In this document: one piece after another, positions 5,017-9,868 of the stretch | Layout: each line of letters opens with the position of its first letter | Numbering within the stretch: the first letter of the stretch is position 1 | Translations under genes and position numbers: made by a program | NCBI GenBank assembly: GCA_017378975.1 | Contig: JAFNXT010000027.1 | Location: forward strand, 1 to 9,868 | Direction: 5' to 3' | Origin: Oscillospiraceae bacterium | GTDB lineage: Bacteria > Bacillota > Clostridia > Oscillospirales > Oscillospiraceae | Length of the DNA stretch: 9,868 bases | Notes under the pieces: generated by a model | Seen by the model: the letters and a program-made list of their open reading frames with translations, nothing else | Told to the model about the DNA's origin: nothing | Database searches by the model: none

Positions 5017-6312
5017 ATGAAGAAGATCATCTCCATGCTGCTGGTCCTCGTCATGGTCCTGGCCATGTTCGCCGGCTGCAGCAACCCCGCCGAAGAGAAG
5101 GGTAGCGTCTACTACCTGAACTTCAAGCCCGAGGCTGACGAGGCCTGGCAGGCCCTGGCCAAGGAGTACACCGAGGCCACCGGCGTCGAGGTCAAGATCG
5201 TCACCGCCGCTTCCGGCACCTACTCTGAGAAGCTGAACTCCGAGATGGGCAAGGAAGGTGCCCCCACTCTGTTCCAGTGCGGCAACGCTCAGGGTCTGAT
5301 CGACTGGGGCGACTACTGCCTGGACCTGTCCAACACCGATGTCTACAAGGAAATGACCACCGATGACTTCAACCTGAAGGATGAGAACGGCGCTGTCAAG
5401 GCCATCGGCTACTGCTACGAGGCTTTCGGTATCATCGTCAACAAGGCTCTGCTGAAGCAGGCTGGCTACGAGATCACCGACATCACCGACTTTGCTTCCC
5501 TGAAGTCCATCTGTGAGGACATCCACGCTCGCGCCGCTGAGCTGGGCTTCGACGCCTTCGCTTCCTCCGGCCTGGACGGCTCCTCCTCCTGGCGTTTCTC
5601 CGGCCACCTGGCCAACATGCCCCTGTTCTACGAGTTCCGTGACGACAAGGTCACCGAGCAGCCCGCTACCATCAAGGGCTCCTACCTGCAGAACTACCGC
5701 AACATTTGGGACCTGTACATCAACACCTCCGCCGCTGACAAGACCTCTCTGTCCACCGCTACCGGCGACGAGAGCCAGGCTGAGTTCGGCACCGGCAAGG
5801 CCGTGTTCTGGCAGCAGGGCACCTGGGAGTACGCCAACCTGATCGGTGAGAAGTACAACATGAAGTCCGAGGATCTGCAGATGATCCCCATCTACTGCGG
5901 CGTCGAGGGCGAGGCCAAGGCTGCTCTGTGCTGCGGCACCGAGAACTGCTGGGCTGTCAACGCCAAGGCTCCCGAGGCTGATCAGAAGGCTACTCTGGAC
6001 TTCCTGAAGTGGGTCGTGACCTCCGAGTCCGGCACCAAGATGATGGCTGAGCAGTTCGGCCCCATCCCCTTCAAGGCAGCCAAGGAGCCCGCCAACGTGT
6101 TCTTCGCTGATGCCAACAAGCTGATCGCCGACGGCAACTACACCGTGACCTGGGCCTTCAACCACACCCCCAACGTTGACGCTTGGAGAGAGGGCGTTGT
6201 CTCCGCTCTGACCGCTTACTCTGCCGATCAGACCGACGCCAACTGGGACGCTGTGAAGACCGCCTTCGTGGACGGCTGGGCCAACCAGTACAAGATCCAG
6301 CACGGTCTGTAA
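5017..6312 (+). CDS. Sugar ABC transporter substrate-binding lipoprotein (SBP family 1)
   Basis: The 431-residue precursor has a lipoprotein signal peptide: KK at 2-3, a hydrophobic core, and a lipobox ending AGC at residues 19-21, so C21 is lipidated and the protein is tethered outside the membrane. The mature part is a typical family 1 solute-binding protein, with a strand-helix start (VYYLNFKPEADEAWQALAKE), the domain-crossing motif GIIVNKALLKQAGY and the late GTWEYANL segment. The likely substrate is an oligosaccharide, but specificity cannot be read. The start ATG 5017 has AGGAGG at 5003-5008. Upstream in-frame codons back to 4693 precede the promoter and are not coding. Codons are more biased than in neighbouring genes (GCT/GCC, CGT, CTG, AAG), consistent with high expression. 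Eight cysteines besides C21 are unusual for an exported protein and fit an anaerobe. Confidence 0.92.
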   Translation: MKKIISMLLVLVMVLAMFAGCSNPAEEKGSVYYLNFKPEADEAWQALAKEYTEATGVEVKIVTAASGTYSEKLNSEMGKEGAPTLFQCGNAQGLIDWGDYCLDLSNTDVYKEMTTDDFNLKDENGAVKAIGYCYEAFGIIVNKALLKQAGYEITDITDFASLKSICEDIHARAAELGFDAFASSGLDGSSSWRFSGHLANMPLFYEFRDDKVTEQPATIKGSYLQNYRNIWDLYINTSAADKTSLSTATGDESQAEFGTGKAVFWQQGTWEYANLIGEKYNMKSEDLQMIPIYCGVEGEAKAALCCGTENCWAVNAKAPEADQKATLDFLKWVVTSESGTKMMAEQFGPIPFKAAKEPANVFFADANKLIADGNYTVTWAFNHTPNVDAWREGVVSALTAYSADQTDANWDAVKTAFVDGWANQYKIQHGL

Positions 6313-6348
6313 TATCCATCAACGTCTTCAGCATCATTTGAATCGACT

Positions 6349-6374
6349 GGGGGGCGGGCGTCAGCCCGTCCCCC
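6349..6374 (+). other. Intercistronic GC-rich hairpin after the binding-protein gene
   Basis: Positions 6349-6359 and 6364-6374 form an 11-bp stem with one G-T wobble and a GTCA loop, 36 bases after the stop codon. No long T-run follows. Stable hairpins at this point in binding-protein operons are known to protect the upstream mRNA or partly stop polymerase, raising binding protein above permease. That role is inferred here from position. Confidence 0.6.
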
Positions 6375-6385
6375 TTCCCCTACCC

Positions 6386-6519
6386 GCAGGGCAGAGGAGT
6401 GCCACCGAAAGCCTGTCATCGCCGGACCGTGGCTATCCCCCAAGTAACTCAGCTCGCCACGTCGCTACACGCCTCACCATGGCAGCGTATATCGTACCGG
6501 TGGTGTTCCTCTGTCCTGC
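6386..6519 (+). ncRNA. Putative structured RNA domain in the SBP-permease gap
   Basis: Positions 6386-6406 pair with 6499-6519 in 21 consecutive base pairs without a bulge. Seventeen are Watson-Crick and four are G-U wobbles (6391-6514, 6399-6506, 6400-6505, 6401-6504). Read on the minus strand those four would be C-A mismatches, so the structure favours + strand RNA. The enclosed 92 bases hold two possible adjacent hairpins: CGTGGC/GCCACG (6428-6433 with 6456-6461), and a bulged one made of CGCT/AGCG (6463-6466 with 6484-6487) plus GCC/GGC (6471-6473 with 6481-6483), giving a junction-like fold. I do not recognise it as a known riboswitch or RNA class. It ends 31 bases before the permease start codon. 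It could be a cis-regulatory element, a processed small RNA or a dispersed repeat. Confidence 0.55.
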
Positions 6520-6550
6520 AACGATCCTAATAGAAAGCGAGGAGAACGCT

Positions 6551-7546
6551 TTGAGCAAAAAGTCCAGAGGCAGCAACGTCAACAGCTATCAAATCCGCCG
6601 TCCCATGAGAAGGATGTGGCCGGTCTTCATCCTCCCCACCTTCCTTTGCTTCATCATCGGCTTCATCTGGCCCTTCCTGCAGGGCATCTACCTGTCCTTC
6701 ACGGACTTCATGGTCCCCTCCGACGCGGAGCTGACCCTGATCCCCGCTCTGGAAGCCGCCGAGAAGAACCCCGAGCTGATCACCGAGGCCGGCGGCAAGT
6801 TCGCCTACTGTATGCAGGCCTTCTTCCAGAATTACCGCAAAGCCTTCGAAGACCCCAGCTTCGCCCGGGCCTTCTGGAACACCGCCGGCTTCGCCGTGGT
6901 GTCCATCATCCTGATCAATGTGGTGGCCTTCGCCATCGCCTACGCTCTGACCCAGAAGATGCGCGGCTCCAACCTGTTCCGTACCGTGTTCTTCATGCCC
7001 AACCTGATCGGCGGCGTGGTGCTGGGCTACATCTGGAGCATGATCTTCGATGCCATCCTGAAGCAGTACGGCACCTACCTGACCGCCAACGCCACCTACG
7101 GCTTCTGGGGTCTGGTGATCCTGGTGGCGTGGCAGCAGATCGGCTATATCATGATCATCTACATCGCAGGCCTTCAGGCCGTGTCCGAGGACATGCTGGA
7201 AGCGGCCCGGATCGACGGTGCCAACGGCTGGCAGACCCTGTTCCAGGTCACGATCCCCAACGTGATGCCCTCGATCACCATCTGCACCTTCCTGACCCTG
7301 ACCAACTCCTTCAAGATGTTCGACCAGAACATGGCCCTGACCGGCGGCGCTCCCACCATCACACTGGCTGGCGGCACCCAGATCAAGACCACGGAACTGC
7401 TGGCCCTGAACATCTACTCCACCTATAACATCGGCCGCCGCTGGCACGGTACCGCTCAGGCCAAGGCAGTGATCTTCTTCCTGCTGGTAGCCATTCTGGC
7501 GATCGCCCAGCTCACCGCCACCCGTCAAAAGGAGGTGCAGCAGTAA
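6551..7546 (+). CDS. Sugar ABC transporter permease, MalF/UgpA type
   Basis: The product is a 331-residue CUT1-type inner-membrane permease. The chosen start is TTG 6551, six bases after the AGGAG at 6540-6544. The upstream in-frame ATG at 6338 would put the structured intergenic region inside the protein and has no ribosome-binding site. A positively charged N-terminus (RRPMRRM, 16-22) precedes the first membrane segment (about 23-46), with more segments in the binding-protein-dependent transport domain from about residue 109. The EAA loop that docks on the ATPase is clear at 217-236 (EAARIDGANGWQTLFQVTIP). Between the first membrane segment and the usual NYRKAF motif (94-99) lies a stretch of about 40 residues with an acidic helix-like part (AELTLIPALEAAEKNPEL), longer than usual. 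The TAA stop overlaps the next ATG by one base. Confidence 0.9.
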   Translation: MSKKSRGSNVNSYQIRRPMRRMWPVFILPTFLCFIIGFIWPFLQGIYLSFTDFMVPSDAELTLIPALEAAEKNPELITEAGGKFAYCMQAFFQNYRKAFEDPSFARAFWNTAGFAVVSIILINVVAFAIAYALTQKMRGSNLFRTVFFMPNLIGGVVLGYIWSMIFDAILKQYGTYLTANATYGFWGLVILVAWQQIGYIMIIYIAGLQAVSEDMLEAARIDGANGWQTLFQVTIPNVMPSITICTFLTLTNSFKMFDQNMALTGGAPTITLAGGTQIKTTELLALNIYSTYNIGRRWHGTAQAKAVIFFLLVAILAIAQLTATRQKEVQQ

Positions 7547-8394
7547 TGAAAAACAACAAGTATCCTTTGGGCAGTACGATCCTGACCTGCTTCTTCGCGG
7601 TGCTGTGCATCATCTGGATCATCCCGATCTTCGAGGTGCTGAACAACTCCTTCAAGTCAAATGCCTGGGTCAATATGGATGCCTTCGCCCTCCCCTCCGC
7701 TGAGAGCTTCGTTGGTTTCGCCAACTACGTCAAGGGCATGACCTTCGGCAACTACCCGCTGGTCAAGTCCGTGATCTACAGTGTGGTGATCACTGTGCTG
7801 TCCGTGGGTCTGATCCTGCTGTTCTGCTCCATGAGCGCGTGGTACATCGCCCGTGTGGACAACTGGTTCGCCAAGCTCTTCTACTACCTGTGCCTGTTCT
7901 CCATGATCGTCCCCTTCCAGATGGTCATGTTCTCCCTGTCCTCCATCGCCGACCGTCTGAAGCTGAACACCCCCTGGACGATCCCCGTGGTGTACCTTGG
8001 CTTCGGCGCGGGCCTCGCGATCTTCATGTTCGTGGGCTTCGTCAAGGGCCTGCCCCTTGAAATCGAGGAAGCGGCCGCCATCGACGGTTGCGGTCCCCTG
8101 CGGACCTTCTTCCTGGTGGTCATGCCCATGCTCAAGCCCACCCTGATCAGCGTGGGCATCCTGCAGACCATGTGGGTCTGGAACGACTACCTGCTCCCCA
8201 TGCTGGTGCTGGATATCAACGATTACCGTACGATCCCGATCCATGTGGACTACCTGAAGGGCAGTTACGGTACGGTGGACCTTGGCGCTACCATGGCCGT
8301 CATCATGCTCAGCATCACTCCCGTCATCATCCTGTACCTGTTCTGCCAGAAGCACATCATCAAGGGCGTGGCCGCAGGTGCCGTGAAGGGTTGA
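7546..8394 (+). CDS. Sugar ABC transporter permease, MalG/UgpE type
   Basis: The product is a 282-residue CUT1 permease, the usual length for the MalG branch. About six membrane segments are visible, beginning with residues 11-30. The EAA loop is at 174-193 (EEAAAIDGCGPLRTFFLVVM), and the C-terminus IIKGVAAGAVKG is typical of the family. ATG 7546 overlaps the stop of the preceding permease (TAATG) and has AAAAGGAGGTG at 7527-7537, so the two permeases are translationally coupled and presumably form the heterodimeric channel. No ATPase gene follows; the importer probably borrows a shared MsiK/MalK-type ATPase, as many Firmicutes CUT1 systems do. Confidence 0.92.
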   Translation: MKNNKYPLGSTILTCFFAVLCIIWIIPIFEVLNNSFKSNAWVNMDAFALPSAESFVGFANYVKGMTFGNYPLVKSVIYSVVITVLSVGLILLFCSMSAWYIARVDNWFAKLFYYLCLFSMIVPFQMVMFSLSSIADRLKLNTPWTIPVVYLGFGAGLAIFMFVGFVKGLPLEIEEAAAIDGCGPLRTFFLVVMPMLKPTLISVGILQTMWVWNDYLLPMLVLDINDYRTIPIHVDYLKGSYGTVDLGATMAVIMLSITPVIILYLFCQKHIIKGVAAGAVKG

Positions 8395-8436
8395 TACCGC
8401 TGTCATCCCACTCCACAAACAAAAGGAGGTGGCCTT

Positions 8437-9444
8437 ATGACCATCAAAGACTTGTCCGCTCTGACCGGCTACTCCGTAGGAACGGTGTCCCGTGTGCTCA
8501 ACGACCAGCCCAACGTCAGCGAGAAGGCAAGGAAGACCATCCGTGAGGCCGCCGAAGCCTGTGGTTTCCAGTTGAACACCAACGCCCAACAGCTCAAACA
8601 GCAACGCTCCAACAACATCCTGGTGCTTGTGAAGGGCTCGTCCAACCAGTTCTTCGGTGCGCTGGTGGAAGCGATCCAGGCCCGTGTCAGTGAGAAGACC
8701 TCCTATCATCTGGTGGTGGACTATCTGGACGAAGACAGCAACGAGGTCCTGCGGGCCCTCCAGCTGGTCCGGGAGAAAAAACCCCTTGGCATCCTGTTCC
8801 TCGGCGGTAACGAGGAGAACTTCAGGACTCATTTCGCCCGGATCGATACCCCCTGTGTGCTGGTCACCTCCGACGCTTCGGACCTGACCTTCCCCAACCT
8901 CAGCTCCGTCTGCTGTGACGAATTCCAAGCCACCAAAAGCGCCATCGACCGACTGATCGCCATGGGCCATCGCCAGATCGGCATCATCGGCGGTTTTCGG
9001 GAACGTTCCGACACTGCCACCCGCCGATTCCAGGGCTGTATGGCCGCCTTCGAGGAGCACAAGATCCCCTTCGCTCCCGATCAGGACTACGCCAATGCCC
9101 GATTCTCCCACGAGGGAGGATATCTGGCCGCCGAAATGCTGATCGCCCGGTCTGACCGATACACCGCCATCTTCTGCATGGCGGACGTCATGGCCATGGG
9201 CGCGATCCGTTGCCTGACGGACCACGGCCTGAAGGTCCCGCAGGATGTTTCCGTGATCGGCTTCGACGGACTGAGCGTCGGCGAGTACATCGTCCCCCGG
9301 CTCACCACCGTCAGCCAGAGCGTAGAGCTCCTGGCCCAACGAAGCATCGACCTCCTGCGCCAACTCTTCGAAGACGGTGCCACCGCCGCCCACGAATTCA
9401 TCCCCGCCGAGATCCAATGGCGCGAAAGCGCCCGTTCGATCTGA
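8437..9444 (+). CDS. LacI-family transcriptional regulator
   Basis: The product has 335 residues. An N-terminal LacI-type helix-turn-helix (1-21; recognition helix SVGTVSRVLN from residue 13) is followed by a hinge helix NAQQLKQQ (49-56) with the conserved L53. A periplasmic-binding-protein-like effector domain follows (about 60-335) with typical late motifs such as VSVIGFDGL and LTTVSQ. The specificity positions at the start of the recognition helix are V14-G15. The start ATG 8437 has AAGGAGG at 8423-8429. It lies 42 bases after the second permease with no visible promoter, so it is probably co-transcribed and regulates the importer in response to the imported sugar or a derivative (inference). 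It is most likely an autoregulating repressor acting at the promoter near 4928-4956. Confidence 0.92.
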   Translation: MTIKDLSALTGYSVGTVSRVLNDQPNVSEKARKTIREAAEACGFQLNTNAQQLKQQRSNNILVLVKGSSNQFFGALVEAIQARVSEKTSYHLVVDYLDEDSNEVLRALQLVREKKPLGILFLGGNEENFRTHFARIDTPCVLVTSDASDLTFPNLSSVCCDEFQATKSAIDRLIAMGHRQIGIIGGFRERSDTATRRFQGCMAAFEEHKIPFAPDQDYANARFSHEGGYLAAEMLIARSDRYTAIFCMADVMAMGAIRCLTDHGLKVPQDVSVIGFDGLSVGEYIVPRLTTVSQSVELLAQRSIDLLRQLFEDGATAAHEFIPAEIQWRESARSI

Positions 9445-9459
9445 CCGCCAAAAATCATC

Positions 9460-9492
9460 GAACGCGCCCGGCCCAACGGCCCGGGCGCGTTC
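9460..9492 (+). terminator. GC-rich hairpin after the LacI gene
   Basis: A 12-bp perfect stem (9460-9471 with 9481-9492) closes a 9-base loop, 15 bases after the LacI stop codon. No T-run follows on the + strand. On the minus strand Ts occur a few bases past the stem (9454-9450). It is probably a terminator component for convergent transcription. Confidence 0.6.
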
Positions 9493-9502
9493 TCAATACA
9501 GG

Positions 9503-9530
9503 AAGGGCGGAGCCTTTTGGCTCCGCCCTT
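9503..9530. terminator. Bidirectional intrinsic terminator between convergent genes
   Basis: A perfect 12-bp stem (9503-9514 with 9519-9530) closes a TTTT loop. The stem ends in A-A/T-T with TGTATTT following on the + strand. It sits between the + strand LacI gene and the minus-strand partial gene, where a shared terminator is expected. Confidence 0.7.
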
Positions 9531-9539
9531 TGTATTTCG

Positions 9540-9563
9540 TTGACCGTTATGATATCCGGTCAA
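9540..9563 (-). terminator. Hairpin just after the minus-strand gene
   Basis: TTGACCG (9540-9546) and CGGTCAA (9557-9563) form a perfect 7-bp inverted repeat with a 10-base loop. It starts one base past the stop codon of the minus-strand gene (TGA, 9567-9565). It may be a 3'-end stability element or the first of stacked terminators. Confidence 0.4.
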
Positions 9564-9564
9564 A

Positions 9565-9868
9565 TCACTCAAACTCCCCGAAGGATGTCTGATCGGTCCC
9601 ATCCACGGCTTCCTCCCCGGTCTCCTCAGAAGGCTCCGTCACCTCAGGCTGAGGGTCCTCAGGTCCTTCAGAGGGCTCCGTCACCTCCGGTCCATCCGGC
9701 ACTTCCTCGGTCTCCACCTTAACGCAGTGGATACAGTCGCCACCCTCGGTCTCGTATACATGCTCGACCCGGTAGGCCTCCACGTTACTGAGGGAATAGC
9801 CCCAGCCATTTTCAGCGCCATCAGTCACAAGACGGATCTTGACCGTATCGCCCTGGATCGTCAGCGTC
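9565..9868 (-). CDS. C-terminal part of a large protein with acidic repeat tail (5' end outside window)
   Basis: The minus-strand frame is open from the window edge to TGA 9567-9565, giving about 100 residues. A GTG at 9828-9826 could be read as a start, but the frame continues upstream (TLTIQGDTVKIRLVTDGAEN) with no ribosome-binding site, so this is the end of a longer gene. The pattern GDTVKIRLVTDGAENGWGYSLSNVEAY resembles the last strands of CUB-like or similar beta-sandwich domains found in clostridial surface or secreted proteins (resemblance only). A CIHC motif follows, then a tail of about 45 residues rich in Pro, Glu, Thr and Ser with two PEVTEPSE units. No sortase motif or membrane anchor is visible at the C-terminus. 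Function is unknown. Confidence 0.65.
   Translation of the reverse strand, partial: TLTIQGDTVKIRLVTDGAENGWGYSLSNVEAYRVEHVYETEGGDCIHCVKVETEEVPDGPEVTEPSEGPEDPQPEVTEPSEETGEEAVDGTDQTSFGEFE
9626..9690 (-). repeat. Imperfect 23-bp direct repeat coding the PEVTEPSE units
   Basis: Positions 9626-9648 and 9668-9690 are identical at 21 of 23 bases, with a period of 42 bases (14 codons). They encode the two PEVTEPSE units in the tail of the minus-strand gene. Conservation at the DNA level suggests recent duplication, so the tail length may vary between strains. Confidence 0.7.

Noticed and set aside
6338..6550. 71-residue N-terminal extension of the first permease from ATG 6338
   Set aside because: No ribosome-binding site at 6338, no permease homology in the extension, and the region is explained by hairpins. 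TTG 6551 has a well-placed AGGAG.
7657..9417. Long minus-strand open frame of 586 codons opposite the permease and LacI genes
   Set aside because: The opposite strand holds two clear family members with ribosome-binding sites; the antisense product has shadow composition. The same applies to the long minus-strand frames at 3385-4797, 4810-6303 and 6527-7528.
9826..9828. GTG start giving an 87-residue complete protein on the minus strand
   Set aside because: The frame continues open to the window edge with protein-like sequence and no ribosome-binding site before the GTG, so it is a truncated view of a longer gene.
1..9868. CRISPR array, transposase, integrase or prophage genes
   Set aside because: No regularly spaced repeats, no transposase or integrase motifs, and no phage-like genes were seen. 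The fMet tRNA has no visible attachment-site duplication in the window.

Overview
The window looks like a chromosomal segment of a high-GC, Gram-positive anaerobe of the Clostridia, probably an Oscillospiraceae/Ruminococcaceae-type gut commensal. This is inferred from very GC-biased codon use, strong AGGAGG ribosome-binding sites, a TTG start, a lipoprotein-type binding protein, LacI-regulated CUT1 sugar import, and GC-rich intergenic hairpins. No database search could be run, so the taxon is only an inference.

Layout. (1) Positions 1-254: an AT-rich perfect hairpin, then a single initiator tRNA (tRNA-fMet) on the minus strand with its own terminator and a perfect-consensus sigma-A promoter. 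(2) Positions 358-3273: a divergent, tightly coupled three-gene operon. It encodes two small polytopic membrane proteins (the first resembling DUF5058) and a membrane-anchored M20 metallo-hydrolase resembling PM20D1/CPS1. The arrangement suggests uptake followed by hydrolysis of an N-acylated amino acid or peptide. (3) Positions 3295-4688: a monocistronic gene with its own promoter. Its product has an N-terminal nucleoside-deoxyribosyltransferase/TIR-like domain, a low-complexity linker and a helical TPR-like C-terminus. (4) Positions 4689-5016: an intergenic region with GC-rich hairpins, a good promoter and a possible LacI-type operator. (5) Positions 5017-9444: a carbohydrate ABC importer of CUT1 type (binding lipoprotein, two permeases) followed by a LacI-family regulator. 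No ATPase is present, so a shared ATPase elsewhere in the genome must be assumed. (6) Positions 9445-9868: a stack of hairpins between convergent genes, then the C-terminal end of a minus-strand gene with an acidic repetitive tail, cut by the window edge.

The most unusual non-coding feature is the 238-base gap between the binding-protein gene and the first permease gene. It holds a GC-rich hairpin, then a 21-bp helix (6386-6406 with 6499-6519) enclosing 92 bases. All four non-Watson-Crick pairs in that helix are G-U wobbles when read as + strand RNA, which points to a structured RNA domain inside the transporter transcript. The most interesting protein is the NDT/TIR-like-TPR protein, which has the architecture of some nucleotide-targeting immune effectors. 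It stands alone here, with no visible defence neighbours.
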